DNA of 27,299 nucleotides from a bacterium. Lineage in GTDB: Bacteria > Bacillota_I > Bacilli_A > RF39 > UBA660. Shown one piece after another: positions 1-7,678 of the stretch (positions are counted from its first letter, which is position 1; each line of letters starts with the position of its first letter). The stretch is from positions 1 through 27,299 of the forward strand of contig RKAV01000043.1 in NCBI GenBank assembly GCA_014846175.1, written 5' to 3'. A program made the position numbers and the translations under genes. The notes under the pieces are model-generated. The model saw only the letters and a list, made by a program, of their open reading frames with translations, was not told where the DNA came from and searched no databases.

Positions 1-1
1 A

Positions 2-1051
2 TCATTTACAGTAAAAGTAAATGTTTATGGTAAAACAGGAATAAAATCAACAGGAGGAGATACAACAAGTACAGGAGCAACAACTCTAATAGCAAAAGCT
101 AATCCAGAAACGTTGGATTATGCTACTGCAACAACTGATCAAAAGAATCAAATGTGGGCATTTCCTCATGAAGCAACAGAACAACTAGCAGCTACAACAG
201 ATTACCGTTATATAGGAGCAGACCCTAATAACTATGTAAAATTCAATGATGAACTATGGAGAATCATAGGAGTATTTGATGTAGATGATGGAACAGGAAA
301 ATTAGAGAAAAGAATGAAAATTAGAAGAAATGAGTCAATAGGGAGTTACTCATTTGATTATTCAACGACAGAGTCATCTCAAGGTACAAGTAATTGGCTA
401 ATTGCAAGTTTAAATTATTTGCTAAACCCAGGACATGAAAGTGAAACTTATGGAGGAAGCTTATACTGGAATAGAAAGAGTGGAACATGTTATGATGGAG
501 AAGAAAAAGTCACAAAAGCATGTAATTTCACCTCGACAGGACTAACAGACGAAGCAAAAGCAATGATAGGAGATGCAAAGTGGTACTTGGGTGGCACATG
601 GGGAGCTTATTATGATGTCGAAGATGGATTTGCCTCAGATTTATATAAAACTGAAAGAGGAACCGCAGTATATGATAGTAGTAGTAGTACAAATTGGACA
701 GGAAAAGTAGGGTTAATGTACCCAAGTGACTATGGATATGCAACAAGTGGAGGAAGTAGTAAAAATAGGGCAAGTTGTATGGCTAGACAAGTATATAGGT
801 GGCATTATGATGATTATAATGATTGTAAAGATAATGATTGGCTTTATAATTCATCACAAGTTCAATGGACAATAACCCCACGCATCGATGACCATTCTCT
901 TATTGACGTTATTGATTATAATGGAGGCTCTCTTATCAGTAGTGGTGCTATTGACTCTACTATTGTAGTCAACCCAGTCGTACATCTAAAATCCACAATT
1001 AAGATAACTGGAGGAACAGGTAGTTCTACTGATCCATTTATATTATCATAA
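2..1051 (+). CDS. Large surface/extracellular protein, 3' part only (DUF6273-like; candidate DGR target)
   Basis: The frame is open from base 2 with no start of its own in view, so the gene begins before the window; 349 residues are visible. Near visible residues 60-75 is the motif NNYVKFNDELWRIIGVF. The end carries PVVHLKS followed by KITGGTGSS and DPFILS. From memory, both are hallmarks of a surface-protein type common in gut Firmicutes and Mollicutes-related genomes, where they often sit behind a prepilin-like or signal-peptide N-terminus. Four cysteines lie in two close pairs and could form disulfides. The protein is rich in Ser, Thr, Gly, Tyr and Asp, as exported proteins often are. Most of the gene uses A-ending codons, but 881-973 switches to C/T-ending codons, as in the variable region of a retroelement target. 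No catalytic motif is recognised. A hairpin terminator follows the stop. The family name is recollection; the open frame is certain. Confidence 0.75.
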   Translation, partial: SFTVKVNVYGKTGIKSTGGDTTSTGATTLIAKANPETLDYATATTDQKNQMWAFPHEATEQLAATTDYRYIGADPNNYVKFNDELWRIIGVFDVDDGTGKLEKRMKIRRNESIGSYSFDYSTTESSQGTSNWLIASLNYLLNPGHESETYGGSLYWNRKSGTCYDGEEKVTKACNFTSTGLTDEAKAMIGDAKWYLGGTWGAYYDVEDGFASDLYKTERGTAVYDSSSSTNWTGKVGLMYPSDYGYATSGGSSKNRASCMARQVYRWHYDDYNDCKDNDWLYNSSQVQWTITPRIDDHSLIDVIDYNGGSLISSGAIDSTIVVNPVVHLKSTIKITGGTGSSTDPFILS

Positions 1052-1078
1052 AATTAATATTATACATACTTAAAGGTT

Positions 1079-1114
1079 TCAAGTAATTGTTAAAAACTAC
1101 TTGATTCTTTTTTT
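1079..1114 (+). terminator. Rho-independent terminator after the surface-protein gene
   Basis: A 7-bp inverted repeat (TCAAGTA at 1079-1085, TACTTGA at 1098-1104) is followed by a T-rich tract at 1105-1114. It lies 28 bases after the stop codon. The loop of 12 bases is long, so the hairpin is weak. Confidence 0.6.
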
Positions 1115-1149
1115 GTAATAGAAAAAAATAGATGAGTGTGGTCAAAGTA

Positions 1150-1178
1150 TTGCACTTGATTTGTATAAATGTTAATAT
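1150..1178 (+). promoter_or_regulatory. Possible promoter of the U32/dGTPase cluster
   Basis: TTGCAC (1150-1155) and TAATAT (1173-1178) are 17 bases apart, upstream of the preferred ATG at 1202. The -10 box matches only 4 of 6 consensus positions, so this is tentative. If it is real, the upstream in-frame ATG at 1169 lies inside the promoter and cannot be the start. Confidence 0.35.
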
Positions 1179-1201
1179 ATCAATATAAGTGGGGTGTTTA
1201 T

Positions 1202-2011
1202 ATGCAGATATTGGTATTAGGTAATAATAAAGATAAAGACTTTTATAAGAATAGTAAAGCTGATGGATATATATTTCCTTTGGATGGGTATTCTATGGAT
1301 TATGAGGTTAAGTTTACTATTGAAGAGATAGAGTTATTAAGGGATAAAAAGAAGAAGTGTTTTATTATAATTAATAGAATGTTTTTTGAAGAGGATATAA
1401 AAGAGTTAGATAAGTTATTACTTAAGATAGATAATTATAATATAGATGGTATTTTATATTATGATGATGCTTTATTAGAATTAAAGATTAGGAATAATTA
1501 TAAGACTAACTTATACATTAATAAAAATTATATGATGTGTAATTCTGATACTATTAATTTTTATCATCGTTATGGTGTTAGGGGGGTAGTATTATCTAAT
1601 GAGATTACTTTAGGGGAGATTAATGATATTAGAAATAATACTTCCTTAGAGATTATGCAATTATTAATTGGGTATCCTGTTGTTGCTAGTAGTAGAAGGA
1701 GTTTAGTTACTAATAGTGGTAATAAAGAAAAAATAGAAGTTGTTGAACCTAAGTCTAAGCAGCATTATAAAATAATAGAAGATGAGTTTGGTAGTAGTTT
1801 TATATCTTTAAAAAGGTTTAATGGGTGTAGGTATTTAGATGATTTTAAATCTATAGAATATGGTATAATATATCAAGATGATTTATCTATTGATATTATT
1901 AATAGACTTATAGAAAATATTAAAACTAATAATATAAAAGAAATAGATGAGTTAGTTGGACGTAATAGAGGATTTTTAAATAGAAAGACTATATATAAGG
2001 TGATACGATGA
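1202..2011 (+). CDS. yrrN: YrrN-like U32-family protein lacking the cysteine motif (TrhP1-type)
   Basis: A 269-residue protein. The ATG at 1202 is preferred over the ATG at 1169 because GGGGTG lies five bases before it. The last bases overlap the next gene (ATGA at 2008-2011), so the two are translationally coupled. It resembles the first partner of tandem U32 peptidase-like genes: an alternating strand/helix pattern and a block GYPVVASSRRSLVTN that matches the YrrN position where other U32 proteins carry HGxxC. The U32 cysteine cluster is absent. In Bacillus subtilis, yrrN and yrrO (TrhP1/TrhP2) are needed for hydroxylation of wobble uridine in tRNA and lie just upstream of udk and greA; the same yrrN-yrrO...greA order is kept here. 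The role is inferred from this synteny and partner. The sequence is diverged, so family membership is likely rather than certain. Confidence 0.7.
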   Translation: MQILVLGNNKDKDFYKNSKADGYIFPLDGYSMDYEVKFTIEEIELLRDKKKKCFIIINRMFFEEDIKELDKLLLKIDNYNIDGILYYDDALLELKIRNNYKTNLYINKNYMMCNSDTINFYHRYGVRGVVLSNEITLGEINDIRNNTSLEIMQLLIGYPVVASSRRSLVTNSGNKEKIEVVEPKSKQHYKIIEDEFGSSFISLKRFNGCRYLDDFKSIEYGIIYQDDLSIDIINRLIENIKTNNIKEIDELVGRNRGFLNRKTIYKVIR

Positions 2012-3174
2012 AAAGAATTGAGTTATTAGCACCAGCTGGTGATTTAGAAAGATTAAAAGTAACCTTACTCTATGGAGCTGATGCTGTCTATCTAGGGGGA
2101 AGAAAGTTAGGACTTAGAGCGAATGCTACTAATTTTACTAAAGAGGAATTAAAAGAAGGTTGTAGTTTTGCTCATGAACTTAATAAAAAAGTTTATGTTA
2201 CCTTAAATATCTTTTTTCACGATAGTGATAGAATAGAATTAGAAGATTATATTAATGAATTAGTTTGGTGTGGGGTGGATGCTTTTATTGTGAGTGATCC
2301 TTACCTAATAGAATATTTAGCTAAAAAGGGTTTAGAAGCACATGTATCAACACAGGCTTCCATTACTAATAGTTTAGAAGCATCCTTTTACAAAAGATTA
2401 GGTGCTACAAGGGTAGTACTTGCTAGAGAATTAAATAATAAAGAAATAAAAAGTATAATAGATAAAACAGGACTTGAAGTTGAAGTTTTTTTACATGGAG
2501 CGATGTGTACTTGTTTTAGTGGTAGATGTGCTTTATCTAATTACATAACTAATAGAGATGCTAATAGAGGTGGCTGTGCTCAGGTTTGTCGTTTTGCTTT
2601 TAATACTTTAGATAATAAAATATTTACTATGGCTAGTAAGGACCTTAATTTATCTCTTTATATAAAAAATTTAATAGAACTTGGTGTTACTTCCTTAAAA
2701 ATAGAAGGTAGGATGAGATCTATTTATTACTTAGCTAGTGTAGTTGGTAGTTATAGAGCTTTGATTGATTCTTACTATAATAACGAAGAGATAGATAATA
2801 AATATATAGATATATTAACATCAGTTGCTAATAGGGAGAGTACTAGTCAGTATTTCTTAAAAAAAGCTGATAATACTGATCAATATTATACTGGTAGGCA
2901 GGAAGTATCTAACCAAGAATATATTGCTGTTATAACGGGTTATGATAGTGTTAATAAGGCATTAATTATAAGAGAGAGGAATTACTTTAAAGTAGGGGAT
3001 TTAATAGAGATATTTACTAAAGATGGAAAGTTTTATAGATTTACTTTAGAAAAATTATTAGATAGTGATAATAATCCTATATCAGTAGCAAGGCATCCTG
3101 ATGAAGAGTTAAAAATACCATTTTCTAAAGAACTTAGTGAATACTCTATGATTAGATTAATAAAGAAAGGTTAA
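2008..3174 (+). CDS. yrrO: U32 family protein, YrrO/TrhP-like (tRNA wobble uridine hydroxylation)
   Basis: A 388-residue protein with the full U32 signature: the N-terminal APAGDLERLK and GADAVYLGG, then HGAMCTCFSGRC at residues 163-174, NRGGCAQVCR at 186-195 (C190, C194) and LKIEGRMRS further on. The four conserved cysteines C167, C174, C190 and C194 fit the iron-sulfur site known from related U32 proteins (UbiU/UbiV and TrhP). Residues from about 310 form the usual C-terminal beta domain. The family was called peptidase U32, but E. coli TrhP and B. subtilis YrrN/YrrO act in making 5-hydroxyuridine at tRNA position 34 from prephenate-linked chemistry. The ATG overlaps the TGA of the upstream partner, which suggests co-production of a two-part enzyme. 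Family assignment is firm; the tRNA role is by homology. Confidence 0.9.
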   Translation: MKRIELLAPAGDLERLKVTLLYGADAVYLGGRKLGLRANATNFTKEELKEGCSFAHELNKKVYVTLNIFFHDSDRIELEDYINELVWCGVDAFIVSDPYLIEYLAKKGLEAHVSTQASITNSLEASFYKRLGATRVVLARELNNKEIKSIIDKTGLEVEVFLHGAMCTCFSGRCALSNYITNRDANRGGCAQVCRFAFNTLDNKIFTMASKDLNLSLYIKNLIELGVTSLKIEGRMRSIYYLASVVGSYRALIDSYYNNEEIDNKYIDILTSVANRESTSQYFLKKADNTDQYYTGRQEVSNQEYIAVITGYDSVNKALIIRERNYFKVGDLIEIFTKDGKFYRFTLEKLLDSDNNPISVARHPDEELKIPFSKELSEYSMIRLIKKG

Positions 3175-3176
3175 TT

Positions 3177-4277
3177 ATGGATATAGAAAGAGTTAAAGAG
3201 AATTTTTTAAATAAAGAAAAGTATTTAAGTTGTTATGCTACTAAAAGTAGTGATGCTATTAGATTAAAAGAAGAAAAAGAAGATATTAGACCTTCGTTTT
3301 TTCATGATATTGATAGAATAATTCATGCTTTATCATATAATAGATATATGGATAAAACCCAGGTTTTTTCAGAATGTGATAATGATCATATAAGTCATAG
3401 AATGGTTCATGTGCAATTAGTTAGTAAAACAGCAAGAACTATAGGAAGGGCACTTAATCTTAATGAAGATTTAATAGAAGCGATTGCTCTTGCTCATGAT
3501 ATTGGTCATACACCTTTAGGACATAGTGGAGAAAAGATGTTAAATGATATTTGTAAGGAAGAATTAAATACTTCTTTTGCTCATAATATGCAAGGGGTTA
3601 ACTATTATATGAATCTTACTAATACTAATTTAACTATTCAAGTTTTAGATGGTATTATGTGTCATAATGGGGAGATATTAAGTCCTATTTATAAACCTGT
3701 TAATAAGACTAAGGAAGAGTTTTTAAACGAATATAAGGAGGCTTTTATTGATTCTAATAAGGCTTTAAAGTATCATCCCATGACTTTAGAAGGTTGTGTT
3801 GTTAGAATTAGTGATATTATTGGTTATATTGGTAGAGATATTGAAGATGCTATTATACTAGGTAAACTTAAAAGAAGTGATATTCCTTTAGATATTGTTA
3901 ATATATTAGGTAGTAGTAATAAAGAAATTATGAATACTATAATACTAGATATAATAAATAATAGTTTAGATAAACCATATATTAAAATGAGTGATGATGT
4001 TTTTGAGGCATTGTTTAAATTAAAAGCCTTTAATTATAATCATATATATAAGTATTCTATGAGTAAAGAAGAATATACTAACTATAGTAATGGTATGAGA
4101 AAAATATATAATAGATATTTAAATGACATAAAAAATAATAATAAGAATAGTATAATTTATAAGGATTTTTTAAATTATCAAAGTACTAGTTATTTAACCA
4201 GTGTTAGTGATAAACAAAAGGTAGTTGATTATATAGCAGGTATGACTGATGACTATTTTGTTAGGCAAATTAGTTAA
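3177..4277 (+). CDS. dgt: dGTPase-like HD-domain triphosphohydrolase
   Basis: A 366-residue cytoplasmic HD phosphohydrolase. The dGTPase signature is clear: RPSFFHDIDRIIHALSYNR at residues 38-56, KTQVF at 60-64, then the metal site H78, H107-D108 and D213 (RISDIIGYIGRDIEDAI). AHDIGHTPLGHSGE at 106-119 is the usual substrate and metal loop. Known family members hydrolyse dGTP or other dNTPs to the deoxynucleoside and triphosphate, limiting dNTP pools. The length is normal for the short, Gram-positive type. It starts two bases after the yrrO stop, with AGAAAGG seven bases before the ATG, so it is co-transcribed with the U32 pair. It occupies the place that udk has between yrrO and greA in Bacillus. 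Substrate choice cannot be read from the sequence. Confidence 0.9.
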   Translation: MDIERVKENFLNKEKYLSCYATKSSDAIRLKEEKEDIRPSFFHDIDRIIHALSYNRYMDKTQVFSECDNDHISHRMVHVQLVSKTARTIGRALNLNEDLIEAIALAHDIGHTPLGHSGEKMLNDICKEELNTSFAHNMQGVNYYMNLTNTNLTIQVLDGIMCHNGEILSPIYKPVNKTKEEFLNEYKEAFIDSNKALKYHPMTLEGCVVRISDIIGYIGRDIEDAIILGKLKRSDIPLDIVNILGSSNKEIMNTIILDIINNSLDKPYIKMSDDVFEALFKLKAFNYNHIYKYSMSKEEYTNYSNGMRKIYNRYLNDIKNNNKNSIIYKDFLNYQSTSYLTSVSDKQKVVDYIAGMTDDYFVRQIS

Positions 4278-4283
4278 AAATAC

Positions 4284-4312
4284 TTGATATTTTCTTTACT
4301 TTGTGCTAAAAT
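4284..4312 (+). promoter_or_regulatory. greA promoter with TG-extended -10
   Basis: TTGATA (4284-4289), a 17-base spacer and TAAAAT (4307-4312) preceded by TGC give a strong SigA-type promoter with an extended -10. The predicted start near 4319 puts a perfect hairpin close to the 5' end of the greA transcript. Confidence 0.75.
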
Positions 4313-4324
4313 CTTAGTCATATT

Positions 4325-4344
4325 GATAAGCAAGGGTGCTTATC
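4325..4344 (+). promoter_or_regulatory. Stem-loop at the 5' end of the greA leader
   Basis: GATAAGCA (4325-4332), loop AGGG, and TGCTTATC (4337-4344) form a perfect 8-bp hairpin about six bases after the predicted transcription start and 13 bases before the ribosome binding site. Only three T follow it, so it is not a standard terminator. It could stabilise the message or act in attenuation. Confidence 0.55.
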
Positions 4345-4371
4345 TTTAAAATTTATTAAGAGGTGAATAAT

Positions 4372-4845
4372 ATGGGAAATAAAAAAATAATATATTTAAC
4401 TGAAGAAGGACTAAAAGATTTAAAAGCTGAACTAGATGATTTAATTAATGTTAAAAGACCAGCTAATATCTTATCTATAAAAGAAGCACGTAGTTTAGGA
4501 GATTTATCTGAAAATGCTGATTATGATGCTGCTAAGAATGAACAAGCACAAATAGAAGGAAGAATTAAAACTATTGAAAAGATGCTTGAAAATGTAGAAA
4601 TAATTAAAGATGTACCTAAAGATATAGTAGGTCTTGGTAGTACAGTAGGAATAAAATATGTAGATGATCCAGATGATACTGATGAATATAAAATAGTTGG
4701 TAGTCAAGAAGCTGATCCATTTGAAGGTAAGATATCTAATGAAAGTCCTATTGCTAAGGCATTAATGAATCATAAATTAGGAGATGTTATTACAGTAGAA
4801 AGTCCTAATGGAAATTATGAAGTAGAAATTACAGAAATTAAATAA
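4372..4845 (+). CDS. greA: Transcription elongation factor GreA
   Basis: A 157-residue GreA of standard length. The ATG at 4372 is chosen over the in-frame GTG at 4363 because that GTG lies inside the ribosome binding site AAGAGGTG. The N-terminal coiled coil carries the signature SLGDLSENADYDAAKNEQAQ, with the acidic tip residues (D and E of the GDLSEN loop) that coordinate Mg2+ in the RNA polymerase secondary channel. The C-terminal FKBP-like domain is marked by GLGSTVGIKY and by SNESPIAKALMNHKLGD. It rescues backtracked RNA polymerase by stimulating transcript cleavage. It has its own promoter and a bidirectional terminator shared with the convergent carboxypeptidase gene. Confidence 0.97.
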   Translation: MGNKKIIYLTEEGLKDLKAELDDLINVKRPANILSIKEARSLGDLSENADYDAAKNEQAQIEGRIKTIEKMLENVEIIKDVPKDIVGLGSTVGIKYVDDPDDTDEYKIVGSQEADPFEGKISNESPIAKALMNHKLGDVITVESPNGNYEVEITEIK

Positions 4846-4849
4846 TATT

Positions 4850-4883
4850 AAAATATTCTGCATTAGTGGTGCAGAATATTTTT
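4850..4883 (+). terminator. Bidirectional terminator between greA and the D,D-carboxypeptidase
   Basis: AAAATATTCTGCA (4850-4862), a 7-base loop and TGCAGAATATTTT (4870-4882) form a perfect 13-bp stem with A and T tracts on both sides. The stop codon of the minus-strand gene (4863-4865) lies in the loop, so the hairpin serves both convergent genes. Confidence 0.9.
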
Positions 4884-5912
4884 AGTTAGAAAATTAAATA
4901 GTTTTTTCTTTTTAGACTCTTTAAGATAAATTTTAATATTACCTATTTCTTTTTGATAGAGTTTAATACTAATATAACCTACTTTACCTTTTTTGATGCT
5001 TTCATCTATTTTAGTTTCTATATTAATATGTTCTTTTTCATCTTCTGTTAAAGGATAAGTAAAGTTTTCCTTTATATATTTATCATTGCCAAGATTAATT
5101 TTCTTCTTATCAATTAACTTATAATACTTATACTTATTAAACATTGTTTCATATAACTCTTTATGAGTGTTATATTCATTAGCATCTTTTAAAGTAACAA
5201 TTGTTAAATTAAGATTATCTTTACTAGCAGTAGTTACTAAAGTTTTTCCAGCACTAGGTGTATAACCGTTTTTTCCTCCTGTACAATAAGAATACTGTTT
5301 TAATAGTTTATTTCTATTGTACCAAAGATAGCTTTTTTCTGCTGTTTGTACTTGATATTTATAAGTTTTAGTAATAGTTCTATATTCTTTATAATTTTTA
5401 TAAACATATCTTGATAAAAGAGCCATATCATGAGCAGTAGAATAATTTTTAGTTTCTTCATCAAGTCCATGTGCATTTTGAAAAGTAGTGTTATACATAC
5501 CTAGTTCTTTAGCTTTTTTATTCATTCTATTAACAAATTCTTCTTCACTACCAGCAAGATAAGTAGCAATAACAACACTAGCATCATTACCACTTCTAAG
5601 AAGAAGTCCATATACTAAATCTCTTAGTTTCATTTTTTCATGTAAACTAAGATAAATACTAGTTCCATACATTTTTAATATTTCTTCTTTAGCTTCTACT
5701 AAATTATCAAGTTTATTAGATTCAAGAGCAAGAAGTGCTGTCATTATCTTAGTAGTTGATGCAATAAGTCTTTTAGTATTAGCATCTTTTTCATATAGTA
5801 TTCTACCACTATCTATGTCCATAACAATAGAACTTTTTGAAGTATCAGTAGCTAAAGTAGTAAAAGGATAAAAAATTGTTAGAATAGTAATTATTAATAA
5901 GACTTTTTTCAA
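4863..5912 (-). CDS. D-alanyl-D-alanine carboxypeptidase, S11 family (DacF/PBP5 type)
   Basis: A 349-residue secreted penicillin-binding protein. Residues 1-22 form a signal peptide. The three active-site motifs of the family are present: SxxK as S52-T-T-K55, SxN as S107-G-N109, and K214-N-G216 in place of the usual KTG, all correctly spaced. The C-terminal part (about 250-349) is the beta-rich domain of DacF-type enzymes, with a lysine-rich end and no clear membrane anchor. It trims the terminal D-Ala from peptidoglycan stem peptides and so limits cross-linking. Translation starts at TTG (5910-5912), supported by AGGTGA six bases upstream; no better ATG exists. It stands alone, divergent from the M18 aminopeptidase and convergent with greA. 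Confidence 0.93.
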   Translation of the reverse strand: MKKVLLIITILTIFYPFTTLATDTSKSSIVMDIDSGRILYEKDANTKRLIASTTKIMTALLALESNKLDNLVEAKEEILKMYGTSIYLSLHEKMKLRDLVYGLLLRSGNDASVVIATYLAGSEEEFVNRMNKKAKELGMYNTTFQNAHGLDEETKNYSTAHDMALLSRYVYKNYKEYRTITKTYKYQVQTAEKSYLWYNRNKLLKQYSYCTGGKNGYTPSAGKTLVTTASKDNLNLTIVTLKDANEYNTHKELYETMFNKYKYYKLIDKKKINLGNDKYIKENFTYPLTEDEKEHINIETKIDESIKKGKVGYISIKLYQKEIGNIKIYLKESKKKKLFNFLTKNILHH

Positions 5913-5974
5913 AGAATATCACCTATAATCAAAATATGTCATTTTTTATTAATTAATTACTATTAGTTATAATT

Positions 5975-5980
5975 TGTCAA
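5975..5980 (-). promoter_or_regulatory. Possible -35 box for the D,D-carboxypeptidase
   Basis: A perfect TTGACA is read on the minus strand about 60 bases before the TTG start. The matching -10 is unclear; the best 17-base-spaced candidate is ATTAAT, which is weak. Confidence 0.3.
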
Positions 5981-6009
5981 AATAAATATTTATATTTTTC
6001 TTAATATTT

Positions 6010-6018
6010 TGTTATACT
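6010..6018 (+). promoter_or_regulatory. Extended -10 promoter of the M18 aminopeptidase
   Basis: TGT-TATACT (6010-6018) is a TG-extended -10 box with no good -35 box. The start would be near 6025, just before GGAGG at 6028-6032 and the ATG at 6043. Confidence 0.6.
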
Positions 6019-6042
6019 AGTAATGATGGAGGATAGATATAT

Positions 6043-7401
6043 ATGAAAAATAATTGGGATAAGTATAGTGAATCTGAACTTAACTGTTTAATGGAATTTG
6101 CTAATAGTTATAAAGAATTCATTAGTAATTGTAAAACAGAAAGAGAATGTACTAACTATATAATTAATAAAGTAGAAGAAAATGGTTTTTGTAATTTAAA
6201 TGATATTAATCAGTTAAAAGCTGGTGATAAAATTTATGTAAATAATCGTGGTAAGTCAGTTGCACTATTTGTAATAGGAGAAGAAAATATTAAGGAAGGT
6301 ATTAATATACTTGGAGCTCATATTGATTCACCAAGACTTGATTTAAAACCCCATCCTTTATATGAAGATGGTAATTTAGCTTATTTAGATACCCATTATT
6401 ATGGTGGTATTAAAAAATATCAATGGGTTACTATACCTTTAGCAATTCATGGGGTAGTAGTTAAAAAGGATGGTAGTAAAATAAATATTAATATTGGTGA
6501 AGATATTGATGATCCTGTATTTGGTATTACGGATTTATTAATTCATCTTGCTAAAGATCAAATGAAGAAAACAGCATCTTTAGTTATAGAAGGAGAAGAC
6601 TTGGATGTTTTAGTTGGTAGTAAAAGTTTAAAAGGAGAAGAAAAAGAGGTAGTTAAGAAAAATATTTTAGCTATACTTAAAGAAAAATATAATATTTTAG
6701 AAGATGATTTTATTTCTAGTGAATTAGAAGTAGTACCTGCTTTTCCTGCTAGAGATTTAGGATTTGATAGAAGTATGGTGATTGGTTATGGTCAAGATGA
6801 TAGGTCTTGTTCTTATGCTTGTTTAGAATCTATTTTAAAGATTACTAAACCAAAGAAGACTACTTGTGTCATATTTACTGATAAAGAAGAAGTTGGTAGT
6901 ATGGGTAGTACGGGTATGGAATCACATTTCTTTGTTAATACTATTGCTGATATTTGTTTATTACTAGATGAAAAAGAAGGTAGTTATAGGAGAGTATTAT
7001 CTAATTCTAAGATGTTATCTTGTGATGTAACAGCAGGAGCTGATCCTTTATATAAGAGTGCTAGCAATAAAAATAATGAAGCACATTTAGGTGGAGGACT
7101 TGCTTTTTGTAAATATACAGGTTCATCTGGTAAGAGTGGTAGTAATGATGCTAATGCTGAATATATTGCCAAGTTAAGAAATATTTTTGATAATAATAAT
7201 ATAACTTATCAGTTTACTGAAATGGGTAAAATAGATCAAGGTGGTGGAGGAACAATTGCTTATATTTTAGCAAATTATAATGTAGAAGTAATTGATTGTG
7301 GCTTACCAGTACTTAGTATGCATGCTCCTTATGAAACAACTAGCAAACTTGATTTATATGAATCTTATAAAGGTTATATTGCTTTCTTAAATGAAGCTTA
7401 A
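6043..7401 (+). CDS. M18 family zinc aminopeptidase
   Basis: A 452-residue cytoplasmic aminopeptidase. The M18 ligands can all be placed: H93 and D95 in GAHIDSPR, D252 in GYGQDDRS (bridging), E282/E283 in TDKEEVGSMGS, D328 in CDVTAGADP, and H427 in SMHAPYE. The HYYGGIKKYQW block near residue 118 is typical of the bacterial aminopeptidase 1 branch rather than the eukaryotic aspartyl type. Members form large dodecameric complexes and remove N-terminal residues during peptide recycling. The ATG follows GGAGG by 10 bases. It is a single-gene unit with its own promoter and a perfect-palindrome terminator, divergent from the carboxypeptidase. Substrate preference cannot be judged. Confidence 0.95.
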   Translation: MKNNWDKYSESELNCLMEFANSYKEFISNCKTERECTNYIINKVEENGFCNLNDINQLKAGDKIYVNNRGKSVALFVIGEENIKEGINILGAHIDSPRLDLKPHPLYEDGNLAYLDTHYYGGIKKYQWVTIPLAIHGVVVKKDGSKININIGEDIDDPVFGITDLLIHLAKDQMKKTASLVIEGEDLDVLVGSKSLKGEEKEVVKKNILAILKEKYNILEDDFISSELEVVPAFPARDLGFDRSMVIGYGQDDRSCSYACLESILKITKPKKTTCVIFTDKEEVGSMGSTGMESHFFVNTIADICLLLDEKEGSYRRVLSNSKMLSCDVTAGADPLYKSASNKNNEAHLGGGLAFCKYTGSSGKSGSNDANAEYIAKLRNIFDNNNITYQFTEMGKIDQGGGGTIAYILANYNVEVIDCGLPVLSMHAPYETTSKLDLYESYKGYIAFLNEA

Positions 7402-7402
7402 G

Positions 7403-7428
7403 AAAAAGTTGTCAGCTGACAACTTTTT
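7403..7428 (+). terminator. Bidirectional palindromic terminator after the M18 gene
   Basis: A perfect 26-base palindrome runs from AAAAAGTTGTC to GACAACTTTTT, centred on AGCT. A and T tracts on the two flanks let it terminate in both directions. The stop codon of the small minus-strand gene (7427-7429) overlaps its edge. Confidence 0.9.
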
Positions 7429-7594
7429 ATCTTCTATAATAAGGATACATTGGATATGGTATATAATATATTGGTGGATAATACATTGAATAAAATTGAT
7501 AATTAGGTCTATTGTAACTACCAATTCCATAACCTAAAGCTCCACCAACTATAAAGGGAATAAAGCCTCTTTCATTATTAGCTCTATAATTCAT
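7427..7594 (-). CDS. Small Gly-zipper and Tyr/Pro-rich protein (55 aa), unknown function
   Basis: A 55-residue frame beginning MNYRANNERG with an ATG at 7592-7594. A strong ribosome binding site, AAGGAAGGTG, is read on the minus strand six bases upstream. Residues 11-26 form a short hydrophobic, glycine-spaced stretch (FIPFIVGGALGYGIG), too short for a classic membrane span but able to insert or pack like a glycine zipper. The rest is a tail of Tyr and Pro (PPIYYIPYPMYPYYRR): about 14 of the last 26 residues are Tyr or Pro. Small proteins of this layout occur in Bacillus relatives, sometimes linked to envelopes or coats, but I recognise no named family. The shared terminator at its stop and the strong binding site argue that it is real. 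Confidence 0.7.
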   Translation of the reverse strand: MNYRANNERGFIPFIVGGALGYGIGSYNRPNYQFYSMYYPPIYYIPYPMYPYYRR

Positions 7595-7678
7595 CTTATC
7601 ACCTTCCTTTTATAATTTATGCCTATAGTAAAAAGTTAAAGAGTTAATTAGTCTAGATAAAATTATTTTAGTTAGTCA

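Noticed and set aside
528..773. Minus-strand open frame inside the surface-protein gene
   Set aside because: Low-complexity Leu/Tyr/His translation, no ribosome binding site, fully opposite a real coding frame.
4325..4344. The greA leader hairpin as a terminator for the dGTPase gene
   Set aside because: Only three T follow the stem, and it lies downstream of the predicted greA promoter, so it is part of the greA transcript.
4504..4707. Minus-strand open frame opposite greA
   Set aside because: Ile/Tyr/Phe-rich shadow of an AT-rich gene, with no start signals.
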